Assembly: GCF_905163445.1 (NCBI RefSeq)
Contig: NC_053184.1
Coordinates: 15,376,001-15,440,000 of the forward strand
Length of the DNA stretch: 64,000 nucleotides
Reading direction: 5' to 3'
From: Pararge aegeria
Taxonomy: Eukaryota > Arthropoda > Insecta > Lepidoptera > Nymphalidae
Positions 44,256 through 55,744 of the stretch are shown here, in pieces (positions within the stretch are counted from its first letter, which is position 1; every line of letters begins with the position of its first letter). The notes beneath the pieces are model-generated. The model was given only the letters and a program-made list of their open reading frames with translations, ran no database searches and had not been told where the DNA came from. The position numbers and the translations under genes were made by a program.

Positions 44256-47000
44256 ATGGAAAACAAGTCAAGGTCTCGCAAACGCCTGGTCATCCCCGAG
44301 ACCAGTTCAGAGTGTTCGCGCTCGCGTAGCAGATCGAGCAGCCGGTCGAGGCGTCACAGGAGAGCAACGCCGCGTAAGCGATCGCGACGGAGCGGAAGAT
44401 TTCAAGAGAATAGTTGCCGCCGAAGGGTTCGGGGTGGCACACACACATTGAACGCAAGTCTGACGCCGTCGCCGTCAATTAGTCGCTCCAATGACGGTAC
44501 TTCTGGTACAGCAGGTACGTCAGAGAATGCAATTATTTCTACACTTCTTGAGTTTATGCAAAGTCTAAAAAGGGACAATAATAGTGAACGCTTTCCCGTG
44601 ATGAATGTGATTCCTGAGTTTGATCCATCCAAACGAAATCAAACAATTCACACGTGGATCTCAAAAGTTAACGAATGCGCTTCCATTTATGGATGGACAG
44701 ACAAACAAATAGCTTACTATGCGTTACCCAAGTTAGTAGGATTGGCTCAACGATGGTATCAAGGGTTACCAAGTGTAAAATTTTCATGGTCAGAATGGGA
44801 AAATAAATTAGCTTTAGCATTCCCAAGTGAAGAAAACTTCGGACAGTTGTTAACGGAAATGCTTGCTTGCAAGGCACGTTTTAATGATTCATTAGAAGAA
44901 TATTTTTACGATAAAATGGTTCTATTAAATAGATGTAAAATAAGTGGAAAAGATGCAATTGACTGTATCTTATTTGGAATTGAAGACAGGTCCGTCCGAA
45001 CTAGCGCAGAAGCAGCTCAGTTCAGAGAACCTGATAAATTGTTAGTATATTTAAGAAATGTCAAAGCTAATAAACGACTAGAAAAATCAAACATAACCTT
45101 GCAAGCGAGTACTTCAGATAAACGTGTTAAGCAAATAGGTCAGAGTAGTGTTCCTAGGTGTTATAATTGTGGGGAGGAAGGCCATCCATATTTTAGATGT
45201 AAACAACCCATTAAAGAAATTTGTCACAGGATAGGTCATGTAGGTAGCAACTGTGCTATCAAAACTAAGGGTAGTTCAACTCGCTCTGATACCACGAATA
45301 ATAAATCTGTTTCGTGTATATATCAAAATCAAAACAGTGACGAAAAGTACTATAAAAACGCTGTTGTTGAGGGTCGTGATTTAAATTGCTTTATTGACTT
45401 TGGAAGCCAGTGTACGATGCTCAAAGAATCCGTTGCTAAATGTTTAGGTACAACTTGGTCGACTAATGATTTGCCAGTTTTGAGAGGGTTCGGTAACTCT
45501 CTAGTAAATTGTTTAGGTAAATGCTCACTTTCTATAAAAGTAGATTCTGTTAGTGCTCAAGTAGATGTGCTCATCGTACCTGACAGTTATTTGCGCGAAT
45601 CCTTATTAATCGGACAAACATTTACGGAACAAGATCACGTCGTAGTATACAAAACTAAAAATGAATTGAAATTGTTAGATAAATGTACACAACTAAAAGA
45701 TAAAATTCTGGTATTTGTTTCCGAATTGGTGACAGTCAAAGATCTTACAGAGATTAATGTTCATTCTGTACCTGTGCATGATGGGGACATATTGGTGGAG
45801 TCAAGCGTTAATCAGCAAAAAAAATATCAATTAATAGAGTGCATTACTAAACTGCAAAACGGTAAGGGTAAATTGATTGTAAAGAGCCTTGACCAATCAG
45901 GCGTTGAGTTACAAAAAAACACCTTATTGGTTCGAGCTCAACCATGTAAAGAAATTAAAACTTTACTAATAAATAGAATCGGAACTGACACTAAATCTCC
46001 CCCAGCTATTATTACAAAGAAAATGATTAATACCAGTGAAAGTTTTGATAAGACAGAAGAATTAGCTAGTCTGTTGAATCAATATAGGGATTGTTTCGCT
46101 TTCCAAGTTAAAGAACTAGGTTGTGTAGCAGGGGTGGAAATGAACATTAATCTAAAAGACTTTACACCAGTAGTATACCGACCTTACCGCCTATCTTATT
46201 CGGAGCGAGAAGTAGTCCGGGATATGGTTAATGATCTAAAAGAGTCTGGAATCATAAGAGACTCTAAATCAGAATATGCTTCCCCTATTTTATTAGTTAA
46301 AAAGAAAACTGGAGATTATCGGCTATGCGTTGATTTTAGGAATTTAAATAAGAAAACCATTAAAGAGCATTATCCTTTACCGCGAATAGACGATCAATTA
46401 GACAATTTGTCCGGTTATAAGTACTATACTACATTAGATCTTGCCTCTGGTTATTATCAGATCCCTATGTCCGAAACCTCAAAGTATCTTACCGCTTTCA
46501 TTACGCCTGATGGGCATTTTGAATTTAACAGAATGCCATTCGGTTTAGCCAATGCGCCGTCTACCTTTCAAAGAGCAATTAATAACATTTTAGGAAACGC
46601 TAGGTTTAAAGAAGCCTTCGCATATATGGATGATGTTATTATTCCATCAAAAACTATAGAGGAAGGTTTTCAGCGTTTAATTAGTACATTAGAACTATTT
46701 CGTAAAGCTGGGTTAACACTCAAACTTTCAAAATGTAATTTCTTTAAAGAGTCCATAGATTACTTAGGTTTTGAAGTTTGTGAAAATGGTATTAGACCAG
46801 GCAAAAATAAAATTGCAGCCGTAGAGAATTTCCCTGTACCAACCGATCAACATAAACTAAGACAGTTTCTCGGGCTTGCTAGCTTTTTCAGGAGGTTTAT
46901 CAGAGGGTTTTCAATGATTGCCCAACCTTTAACTAGACTTCTAAAAAAAGATGTTAAGTGGCAATGGGGTGATAGTGAATCAAACGCGTTTCAAACTTAA
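44256..47000 (+). CDS. Gag-protease-reverse transcriptase, truncated by frameshift
   Basis: 914 codons from ATG 44256 to TAA 46998-47000. Residues 1-50 are rich in Arg and Ser. Residues about 120-270 form the gag capsid-like region (WISKVNECASIYGW, AQRWYQGLP). A CCHC knuckle begins at C302 (CYNCGEEGHPYFRC); a second one near C323-C333 lacks its second cysteine. The aspartic protease has D381 in the form DFGS instead of the usual DTG/DSG. Reverse transcriptase spans about 640-830 with YPLPRIDD, TTLDLASGYYQIP, FNRMPFGLANAPSTFQ and catalytic YMDD at 790-793, then the connection (LGFEVCENGIRPG). The frame ends at the beginning of RNase H through a one-base loss in the short T run at 46997-46998. 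In family members the polyprotein continues to integrase without a stop here. Confidence 0.93.
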   Translation: MENKSRSRKRLVIPETSSECSRSRSRSSSRSRRHRRATPRKRSRRSGRFQENSCRRRVRGGTHTLNASLTPSPSISRSNDGTSGTAGTSENAIISTLLEFMQSLKRDNNSERFPVMNVIPEFDPSKRNQTIHTWISKVNECASIYGWTDKQIAYYALPKLVGLAQRWYQGLPSVKFSWSEWENKLALAFPSEENFGQLLTEMLACKARFNDSLEEYFYDKMVLLNRCKISGKDAIDCILFGIEDRSVRTSAEAAQFREPDKLLVYLRNVKANKRLEKSNITLQASTSDKRVKQIGQSSVPRCYNCGEEGHPYFRCKQPIKEICHRIGHVGSNCAIKTKGSSTRSDTTNNKSVSCIYQNQNSDEKYYKNAVVEGRDLNCFIDFGSQCTMLKESVAKCLGTTWSTNDLPVLRGFGNSLVNCLGKCSLSIKVDSVSAQVDVLIVPDSYLRESLLIGQTFTEQDHVVVYKTKNELKLLDKCTQLKDKILVFVSELVTVKDLTEINVHSVPVHDGDILVESSVNQQKKYQLIECITKLQNGKGKLIVKSLDQSGVELQKNTLLVRAQPCKEIKTLLINRIGTDTKSPPAIITKKMINTSESFDKTEELASLLNQYRDCFAFQVKELGCVAGVEMNINLKDFTPVVYRPYRLSYSEREVVRDMVNDLKESGIIRDSKSEYASPILLVKKKTGDYRLCVDFRNLNKKTIKEHYPLPRIDDQLDNLSGYKYYTTLDLASGYYQIPMSETSKYLTAFITPDGHFEFNRMPFGLANAPSTFQRAINNILGNARFKEAFAYMDDVIIPSKTIEEGFQRLISTLELFRKAGLTLKLSKCNFFKESIDYLGFEVCENGIRPGKNKIAAVENFPVPTDQHKLRQFLGLASFFRRFIRGFSMIAQPLTRLLKKDVKWQWGDSESNAFQT

Positions 47001-47791
47001 AACGAGAATTAGTTCAACGACCGGTACTAACATTCTACAATCCTGAATATGAAACCCAATTGCATACGGATGCATCAAAGAATGGAATAGCGGGTATATT
47101 ACTTCAGAGACCAAATAAAGAGTCCCCTTTCAGTGCTGTCGCTTATTATAGCAGACAGACATCCCCAGAAGAGAGTCGCTTCACTTCCTATGATTTGGAA
47201 ACGTTAGCTGTGGTAGCTTCGATGCAACGCTTTAGGGTGTATTTGTTAGGGGTACCATTCACGGTTGTTACAGACTGCAATTCTCTCCGCGCTACGTTTG
47301 AGAAAAAGGATATGTTACCTAGGGTTGCTAGATGGTGGGGAACAATGCAAGAATATGATTTTAATATTATTTACAAACCAGGGGCTACTATGGGTCACGT
47401 CGATGCTCTCAGTCGGAATCCCATAGCAGATAAAGAAGTTTTGGATATTTTGAACATAGATTCAAATTGGATAGTAACAGTGCAGCAAAGTGATCCGGAA
47501 TTACAGCGTATCGTAAATATTTTAAATGACCCCGAAACTAAAAATCTTGCAGAACTGAAAAATAACTTTATCGTAAAACGTGGGTTACTATATAGGAACA
47601 CTAGCGACGGAGAACGTTGGGTAGTTCCCAAAGGGGTTCGCTGGCAAATCCTTAAAGCCAACCATGACAACATAGGGCATTTCGGTTTTGATAAAACGTT
47701 TGATAAAATTCGGAGACAGTATTGGTTTGCTAAAATGAGACGGTTTATAAAAAAAATACATAGACTCGTGCTTAGAATGCGCGCACCATAA
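47001..47791 (+). pseudogene. RNase H and integrase zinc region, out of frame
   Basis: Continues pol in another frame after the break at 46998. The RNase H part has HTDASKNGIAGILLQ, SYDLETLAVVASMQRFR and FTVVTDCNSL, and ends in GHVDALSRNP, the standard gypsy RNase H boundary. The integrase N-terminal HH pair (NHDNIGHFGF) follows. The frame ends at 47791 because of one extra A in the A8 run at 47749-47756. No own start codon is expected. Confidence 0.88.
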
Positions 47792-48260
47792 AATACCGTC
47801 CGGTAAAAAGGCTGGCGAATTACATCCAATACAAAAGGTTGAGTGTCCTTTCCATACTGTACACGTTGACCACTTAGGTCCATTTGTACGTAGTAAAAAA
47901 AGAAATTCTTATTTACTACTAATCATTGATGCTTACACCAAATTTATTATGTTATTTCCCGTTAAAAGTACTAAGTCAGTTCATTCCATTAGGGCCATCA
48001 AAACTTATTTCCACACTTTTGGTGTTCCAAAACGATTAATATCAGATCGAGGTACTTCTTTCACATCTAAACGTTTTCAAGAATTCTTGAGACAGCTTGG
48101 TGTAAAACACATTTTAAATGCAATTGCGACACCTCGTGCCAATGGCCAGGTTGAGCGGTATAACAGGACAGTGTTAGCGGCTCTCTCAGCTAGCAATCAC
48201 GGTAAATCTGAATCTCTGTGGGATGAATGCGTGTCTGAAATACAAATGGGGCCTAAATAA
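47757..48260 (+). pseudogene. Integrase catalytic core, out of frame
   Basis: Third pol segment. Opens with the CxxC partner of the zinc site, then the catalytic triad: D at 47868-47870 (HVDHLGPF), D at 48045-48047 (ISDRGTSF) and E at 48153-48155 (NGQVERYNR), the last two separated by 35 residues as in the D,D35E integrases. The frame closes at TAA 48258-48260, after an extra A in the A3 run at 48244-48246. Confidence 0.9.
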
Positions 48261-48579
48261 TACGCTTAACAAAGGTATAGGGAAAACGCCAGCTCAAGCA
48301 CTTTTTGGAACAAACCTTGTAGGAACTTCTGACTCTTTGCTAAATATTCTTGATGAGGGCACGATTAGCGTGGATGAAATACATAACAATAACGATCGAA
48401 TCGATGGTTTGGGAAATGTACGAACCGATAGTTTAAAAACCGTTAGGGACGAGATATCTGAATATGTCACTAAAAATCAATGTAAGCAAAAGGAACGTTA
48501 TGACAAGAAAAGAACTAAAGCTCAGTTTAATTTAGGTGATTTGAGTCGAAAGGGATGTTCCATCAACTGGTGGAAGTAG
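48244..48579 (+). pseudogene. Integrase C-terminal part, out of frame
   Basis: Fourth pol segment. Contains WGLNNTLNKGIGKTPAQALF, which is the block following the catalytic core in Ty3/gypsy integrases, then a lysine-rich helix region. It loses frame near 48541-48551 and stops at 48577-48579. Confidence 0.85.
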
Positions 48580-48784
48580 TAAGTTAATTTCTAAAATCCG
48601 TGGTCCTTATCGAATAACTGAAGTCCTCCCAAACGATAGGTATATAGTAGAAGACACCCCGCTATCTCGAAAAGGTAACAGGAGTTTTAAAGGCACATTC
48701 CCTGTGGATAAAATTCACACTTGGTTAGTTTTTAATAGAAACAGTGAAGATTCTACTAATCACTCGAATATGTCTGATAATTGA
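48547..48784 (+). pseudogene. Integrase GPY module and pol end, out of frame
   Basis: Fifth pol segment. Holds KLISKIRGPYRITEVLPND (the GPY motif), YIVEDTPLS and a tail ending at TGA 48782-48784. GPY modules mark one branch of Ty3/gypsy integrases and are involved in multimerisation or target choice. Confidence 0.85.
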
Positions 48785-49228
48785 GTCTTTATACAAAAAA
48801 AAAAAAACAAAAAAAACATCTTTGAATGTCTTCCCTCCCTACGATTAAGATTATACATTATTACTCTTTATATTGTTGTTAGGTTAATAATTGTTAGTTA
48901 AGGCGATTGAATTTAGTGGTGTTGTAACTAATCAAATAGTATGATTATGTAAAGACTGTGTAGTATGAATTATATAATTATCAGATTATAGATGTAAGCA
49001 ATGTCTGTTTAATCTACTTTGATTGTAAACTTGTGACTTATGAGTTAAGAACTAATAATGAGTTACTGATTATAAAGGTTTTGATTGATAGTATCATATC
49101 AACGAGGTTGGTTTCCATTAGAATATAATGGTTATCCATTAAGTGGTATAATATAATTTGAGATAAGTGATTGATTATCCTGGAATAACTTATTTATTAA
49201 TTATACCTCAAGTTTCATTTTACTTGTT
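48785..49228 (+). other. Non-coding 3' region of the LTR element
   Basis: AT-rich, starts with an A-rich run (48796-48819). No envelope or other frame. Confidence 0.6.
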
Positions 49229-49489
49229 GTGAACATGAAGGGGTCACTCAAGTAATTGTGTAGCTGATGTGAACATGAAGGGGTCACTCAAGTAATGATG
49301 TTGTTGATGTGAACATGAAGGGGTCACTCAAGTAATGATGTCCTTGATGTGAACATGAAGGGGTCACTCAAGTAATGATGTCCTTGATGTGAACATGAAG
49401 GGGTCACTCAAGTAATTGTGTAGCTGATGTGAACATGAAGGGGTCACTCAAGTAATAATGCAGTTGATGTGAACATGAAGGGGTCACTA
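49229..49489 (+). repeat. 40-bp minisatellite in the LTR element
   Basis: Seven starts of GAACATGAAGGGGTCACT at exact 40-base spacing (49231, 49271, 49311, 49351, 49391, 49431, 49471). The constant part is about 28 bases; the remaining 12 vary between units, with the first and fifth spacers alike (TTGTGTAGCTGAT). Confidence 0.95.
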
Positions 49490-49620
49490 AACTGATTTAC
49501 TGGAAATATGAAAAGACCAGTTGAATAATTTAAATGTAATGAAATCTAGTTAGAGTAGAAGTTATTTTAAATTGTAAATGTGATACCTACCCGGTTGTTT
49601 CACGAGACGTGAATACGGTC

Positions 49621-49628
49621 AGGAAAGG
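49621..49628 (+). promoter_or_regulatory. Polypurine tract
   Basis: AGGAAAGG lies five bases before the 3' LTR (CCGAC between); this is the expected place for the plus-strand primer of an LTR element, although the purine run is short. Confidence 0.55.
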
Positions 49629-49633
49629 CCGAC

Positions 49634-50080
49634 TGTTAGCTATTTCAAATATGATTAGTGTCTGTCAATGTACCTATGAAATAATAAGTGTAACCATGTC
49701 AATATACCCTTGTTGCATACGTTTCATGACGTGCATTGACAGTTAGCAATTTCAAATATGATTAATGTCTGTCAATGTACCTCATGAAATAATAAGTGTA
49801 GCCATGTCAATATACCCTTGTTGCATACGTTTCATGACGTACATTGACAGGTAGTGATACCGATTTATGTATAGGTACATACTGATGAGACTTGTTGGCA
49901 TTGAATGATTGTGGTGGACGGCAGTCTATTCTCGGCTGTGATCACGTTCGGACGTGGACATAAAATATATTACTGTGAATAATTAATGTGATTAATGTGT
50001 GATAAATAGGAGATAAATAATAAAATGATTTAATGAAATTTTATCAGAGTATTATTCCAAATTACCCTTCTGAGCTTTCA
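49634..50080 (+). repeat. 3' long terminal repeat
   Basis: 447 bp, same start and end as the 5' LTR and no difference noticed on reading. Contains AATAAA at 50019-50024. Confidence 0.95.
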
Positions 50081-52777
50081 TAGTATTTGTTTTTTCATAC
50101 TTCTTAATTCATTTCTAACCATAATCTAAAATGATACGAACATAAAATCTTGCGTACAATTTACTGTAACTAAACTTAAAGTGAAACTTGCTTAGATAGC
50201 AATTTCGAAACTTACTGAGGCTCATATTGACTTGGGACATTGAGATTGCCCTGACGTAGTTCCGAGCGTAGTTGATGGTCTGTACACACGGCCGATCAGG
50301 TTATAATGGAACTAATTAGGAACTCCTCTCTTGCACGAACCTTGAATAGGTGCGAAGTTGGAGAGAGCATGTATACGTCTTGAATATGTAAGCAGTCCGT
50401 GACACGAAAGATGCAACTGATAGGTAGGACAGATGCATACAGTAATTTTACAAAATCTCACACTTTGCTTAGAAATCCTTTTAAGTATATAGAATCAATT
50501 AATCTGACTCCGGGAAGGAAACGCGATTTTATTTCAAAATTACACCATAGATAAACTAACCTAGCAATATTTGAATCCAACCTGTAATAATTTCCGGATG
50601 CCTTGTGGTCTGTAGATGAACATCCTAACCACTAGAGGAAGGTAGCCGTATAAAGCGAAGATATACCAACTGTGTCTGGTAATAATAACAACTGTTTGTA
50701 AACTACAAACAATGTATTTATTGTCTTTGTTGTTACAAAAATCGCCATGTCTTTGTTGTTACAACAATCCTACCTGTAATAAAACTATAACTGGTCAAAT
50801 TCTGTCGTCTGTCTGTCTGTCCGTCTGTCTGAATTGAAATTAACTGCATGATTTGTTCCGTGACTTCTTGAGATTGGCTATATTTCATATAAATAGTCTT
50901 TTATATGAAGTATTCATATGATTAGTACTTCTAATTTTCTTTTGTCATTATTTTAATTTATGATTATAATTATCGTATATTTTCTATAATTTCAAGGATA
51001 TATTTTTAATTTTCAGTAACAATATTTGCACGCCTAATTGCTGGCAAAACATGAACGGACCTTGATCTCTAAGTTCCATGTTGTAGTTACCCATTTTTAG
51101 CAAATAAATAAAATATTCTATTCTAGCAGTATAATTAAAAAAGTATAATTTTGTGAATGACAGTAAAGTGAAAAAACACGTGATTAAAACATTGCCGTTC
51201 TCTTTCGAGTTCGTTGAGAGCATACCAATACTAACCGGTTTAAAGTTTTGAAGCTTCAAGAATGCAAGAGGCTTCATTTTCGGCACACATAAGCTGTTCC
51301 CTCCGCCAAATTCGCAAGTTAATTTCCTGCTCGTAGCAATAAGCTAACATTGGCACAAGCCCAGCGACGGGATGCAGTTTGGATAATTGCAGCTGCGTCC
51401 AGGCTTGTGTCAAAATAACAAACAATGTATGTACCCATAATGATTCTTATGTTGTCATACCAAAATGGTAGCGAACCAATGGTCGAAATTTTTACCGATT
51501 TTCTATATTATCACATTATGAACATAACCAAATTTATCTCATCAAATGCCCTAAAGCTTCAATCCTTGCAAGTAACTACAGCGTAGTGAGAAGACACATG
51601 ATTTTAAATATCGTCGTTATAGAATAGCGTGAATAGGCATAACGATAGTAACAAAGAATCGCTGAAATATTGTATAAATGTAATGATAATAATAATTCAT
51701 GTATTATGAAAAACGTATTTATCCTTATGTTCTTGGTGAGCTATTTATTTTCAATAATAATCTAGCGATCGACCATAACAGGTGAAATGGCGAATGACAT
51801 CACGTCTATTTAAACATAATTTTGTGCCGCTTGCACTTCGAAAGTCGCTGTGTATATCAAGTATTTACAAACTATCAATTGCTCAGATTTGTGTAACTTT
51901 AAAATGCATTCTTTAACCGTTCCTGATAAAAATAATATAACTTATTTTTGTTACCTTCTAATCATGAGAAAATTAAGCTTAGATATAGTGGTGTTGAAAA
52001 TGTGGCACTTTGTGCATAGGAAAATTAACGGTTTTCCGCACCCGACAATTTTTACTCCATTCAAAATAAATCTTCACACAATTTTTATTTTAGTAAATTC
52101 AACTGAGTTACTAAAACATTTTCATAAAATAAAACAACTTTGCTTTATGTTGGAGTAAAGAAAAATCTTTTCATTAGGTCAAGCCTCGGTACGTATACTG
52201 CACAGCAGATGTAATAACATACTGTAACTTTTAATTAATGTTGCTCCGCCGCAGACAAAGAACTGTGTTATAAGAGGATTTGTTCTTAATGCGATACTGT
52301 ACATGCAGCGGATATACTGAAGCCTCTTACACGGATTTGGTTTTAATTATAACATACACAGTTCTGTAGTTTTAGCTTTTGTAGGATTCGAACATATTTA
52401 ATTATTTTTTTTAATTCTTTATTTTGTTAATACGGGTAGGTGACCTTATGTTTCAAAATTGGTGAGGTATTATTTTTCGAGAACTAGTTTATGATATTTC
52501 TTTTTGAGAGAGCTGAAATTTTAAATCATTCAGATCATACATATACCTACATGTCTGATATGGATGACAAAGAATTTAATAATCTATTATTACACTGATC
52601 CTATGGTCGTCATTATTAAATGATATCATCAAATGCCTAAAACAGTCAGCTCTCCGAACAAGGTAGTGTACCCATAATCACCACGCTGGGCAGACTGGTT
52701 GGTGAACGCAGTCGTAATAAAAGCCGCGGGAAGAGGGATAGTGACTGATACATGTAATACAATAGTAAGACAATAGT
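50081..52777. other. Intergenic, few repeats, no gene
   Basis: Frames at 50984-51286, 51240-51425 and 51850-52158 show no domain, start context or splice pattern. At 50565-50645, on the minus strand, 'cctctagtggttaggatgtt' (box A-like) and 'acaggttggattcaaata' (box B-like) may be a SINE head. At 50803-50830 there is a CTGTCTGTCTGTC run. Confidence 0.45.
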
Positions 52778-53225
52778 ATTATAAAATTGTGGAATGATAT
52801 TCCACGTGACATTCGTTACGCTAAATCACACAGTATTTTTAAGACTCGTCTAAAGAATTATTATTTAACACTGTAAGTATGATTATTATATTCCACATTT
52901 ACTGTCTGTAACGATAACATTATTATATATAGTTTTAGTATTATTTATTTTACCATATGGTATTTAATTTTATTTTATATATGTACTGTTTTTGTAATTT
53001 TTGTAATTATTAATATGTATGTATATTCTTAGAGTTTTGCGCATCGCTATAAGGATTCATATGTGAGCCTGATTCCTCATAATTAATAAGTTGCCTGGAA
53101 GAAATCACTATAAGTGATAAGGCCGCCTTTGTTACACAAATTTAATTGTACCTTTGTTGTTTTTGTCTCTTTTATTTATTTTTTTCTTGTGTGCAATAAA
53201 GTATTTTTGATTGATTGATTGATTG
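52778..53225 (+). mobile_element. 5'-truncated non-LTR 3' end with ATTG tail
   Basis: Begins with the last 32 codons of an ORF2: LWNDIPRDIRYAKS and FKTRLKNYYLTL, stop TAA at 52874-52876, a C-terminal signature of CR1/Jockey-type proteins. A 340-base 3' untranslated region follows, with 'ataaggccgcctttgttaca' and AATAAAG, and it ends in four GATT units (53208-53225). Confidence 0.8.
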
Positions 53226-54584
53226 AATAGTCTCAGTAGTTTGTACACACTTTCACATGGTAATTTTTATAACGAGTGATGTCAACACTGGTATGTTTTA
53301 AAACTACTTCTAAGAAAATAACTTTTAACGAATGGCATAATAAAAAAAATACACAAAACATAGATGGATTGAATCATGATATAACTATTGCTAAAGTAAA
53401 TATTAAAGCAATATTATTTCTGTACGAAAATACGATTTTTATATAAATGCAGAGTCCGAATGAAAAATGCTTTTATGTTAGCAACTAAAAGCAAAAATCA
53501 AGTTGAGAAAAGGCGCGGGTTGAGAAAAAATACTGCTCGTAAGTTAAGAAAAACATATAGTCAACTATTTTAACCCTTACACTCTTGTAAAAGCAAAAAT
53601 ATAGACCTAAGGAAATTGATCGTCAACGTTTCACCCTTTTGCTCGCATTATAGTCACGAGGATTTATGTATTCACATAAATTCAGCCTCGTTGCCTATTT
53701 TCTTTGCTTTGATTCCTTTGTTAACTGTTTTTACAACTATTTTTCTATGAATGCTAGTTAGATTGTTATTGACTTTAAAATGAATAACTGTTAAGAGAGT
53801 AAGAAATTATTTAACCAAAAAAATATAATTAAAAAGTCACTTAATCAATAAAATGAAAAAGCTTGAGTTACAGTGGCACCTTATCTTATACTTACATTTA
53901 AGTAGTAGGTAATATTGTTATTATTTTCAATGCAGAGCTCGGAATTCTATTGATTATTTTTATTTATTTTAGTCATTACATAGTCTACAAAAAGAGAGGA
54001 CTAAAACAAAAATAGTCATTACATAGAAGTTACTCAATACATTTAATTAGTTGTAGACAAACATTGCTGAAAGGGTACATACATTTAAAATATTAGAATT
54101 TATAAAAGCATTTAGCTGGGCAGCTTTTTCAGTAGGACAGTAAGTGGTAATAAATAAAAGGTGAATAAGAAAATGTACATTACAGGTATTTTTTAAAGAT
54201 GCAATTTTAATTCTCTCTAATGAGCTTTATTTTTTCAGATTTGTTGTTTATCTTAAGGTATTTTTAGAAGTCATTATCTGAATGAGAACGTTCTCATCTC
54301 TCGGGTGATCGCGTCGCAAGCAGTTATATCGCGTCCGTTCATCCTGAATAATTGATCTGACAACGGAGGCACGTTAAGCCTGTCTACTCAAACTAGAGTC
54401 GACCACAGTAGCTTTGGATTTATCATAGTGACATCTGAAATACCTTCTGTATTCATCAAATAACTCGCTGTGGCCAGCGTTCTTCGTCTTATTACGGTTT
54501 TTACAACTCCCATGGGAACCAAGGTATGTTACTCTCCGTCCTTTCTATTAACTCTATACGAATAACCAAGATTATTGGCTGCTT
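53226..54584. other. Intergenic, nothing recognised
   Basis: AT-rich; a short direct repeat 'tagtcattacata' occurs at 53972-53984 and 54015-54027. No gene. Confidence 0.4.
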
Positions 54585-54710
54585 AGTTATTATTATTATT
54601 AAATTCTTTATTTGTATACCACAACACATACAAAATATAATAATATAGTAAAATACGAAGCAGAATAAATATGTAGATACTTGTATGTATGTACTAAAAA
54701 GTATACCCCA
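54585..54710 (-). mobile_element. Jockey-like non-LTR 3' end, minus copy
   Basis: 'tattattattattaaattct', 'ttatttgtataccacaacac' and 'atacaaaatataataatata' match 26405-26475, with a TAATAATAATA tail on the minus strand. Confidence 0.55.
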
Positions 54711-54862
54711 CCTATTCGTTTTTTCTTTTTAGTTTTCCTAATCCTAAGGTTGGCTAGTAGAGATCGCTACTTAGCGATAAGGCCGCCTTTTGTATCCTGC
54801 TTCATTCTTCATGTGTTTGTTCTTTTTTTTTCGTTTTTCTGAGTGATGTACAAATAAAGAGT
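54711..54862 (+). mobile_element. Jockey-like non-LTR 3' end, plus copy
   Basis: 'ggttggctagtagagatcgc', 'tacttagcgataaggccgcc', 'ttttgtatcctgcttcattc' and 'gtgatgtacaaataaagagt'. Same untranslated block as the minus copy at 26405-26560, so two ends face away from each other at 54710. Confidence 0.6.
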
Positions 54863-55744
54863 ATAGATAAATCTCTTTGTAAAAACATTGCCATACCGAG
54901 TAGTAACAAAATAATACGAAACATTTATTTAGACGAAAAAAAATTTCTTTCGTGTAAACATTGTGGATTCAAATTTCTCTAACCCTTTTATCCGGAAGAA
55001 AAATTGCTTATAATAGGAGTATCAACTTGGACAGACCCTAATTCTTTACCTTTTACGGGGCTAAAAGCCAAAGGATTTTCCTCACCGTCAGAGAAACTTT
55101 TATTGCTTCGCGCAAAAAATAAAGGGTTCTAACATTTTCTATGATAAAGTTATGGTTAGTTTCGCATAACGTATGTACACGGGCTTGCTATACATAAGTA
55201 TGTGTTCATAGTATATTTGTTTTTAAACAGTCTATATAATAAAAATATGGGTACACATGACTCCCAGACAGGCAGCAAATGGTATACACGCGAGTCGAGA
55301 AAATAAACTTCAATTCAGCGTATACGTGCGATCGAGTAAATTACGAGACAAGCTAAGGTGGAATTGCTCTAACATGGTAGGGGCATGACAGTTTATCAAA
55401 TTCTACGTCGGTTTCTACGCCACATCATACCGGAAAGCACACATACGAGTAAGTACAGTTTTGCTTTTCGGGTGGAAATTAGTCAATCACACAAAACAAG
55501 AGATTTATATATTCAGAAATCTTTAATTAACAAATTACCCTCTTAGTAAATATTATAAAATATTTGTGGCATTACTGATTGAGAATGATTAAATAAAATA
55601 GACATAACGTAGCCAGCTGAGTATTTATTTTTTAAGTTATAATTGATGTAACAAGCATCGGGCCACCACATGGTATGGTATGTGGAAAACGATCGCCTAT
55701 AAACAGACTAACATTCACAGGCCATGCAAAGAGCACGTCCTATA
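54863..55744. other. Intergenic, nothing recognised
   Basis: No gene; no clear repeat except 'tcggtttctacgccacatca' near 55408, which may be a SINE-C scrap. Confidence 0.4.

Larger units (their letters stand above)
43501..50080 (+). mobile_element. Full-length Ty3/gypsy LTR retrotransposon, 6580 bp
   Basis: Two direct 447-bp LTRs with TG...CA ends bound the element. TAGT precedes the 5' LTR (43497-43500) and follows the 3' LTR (50081-50084), a 4-bp target duplication typical of Ty3/gypsy elements. Internal order is gag, protease, reverse transcriptase, RNase H, integrase with a GPY module; no envelope frame follows. Gag and pol share one frame at the start, as in the mag-like branch, but clade placement is tentative. 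The LTRs appear identical by reading, which suggests recent insertion, yet pol has four frame changes, so this copy could not make a complete polyprotein unless those are assembly errors. Confidence 0.95.

Noticed and set aside
47395..47883. 162-codon minus-strand frame
   Set aside because: It is the antisense shadow of RNase H and integrase coding sequence in the LTR element.
49229..49489. Constant/variable 40-bp array resembling a CRISPR array
   Set aside because: Eukaryotic sequence, inside an LTR retrotransposon, spacers only 12 bases and partly repeated; it is a minisatellite.
48785..49633. Possible envelope gene downstream of pol
   Set aside because: No frame of useful length; the region is AT-rich and partly minisatellite, so the element is a retrotransposon without envelope.
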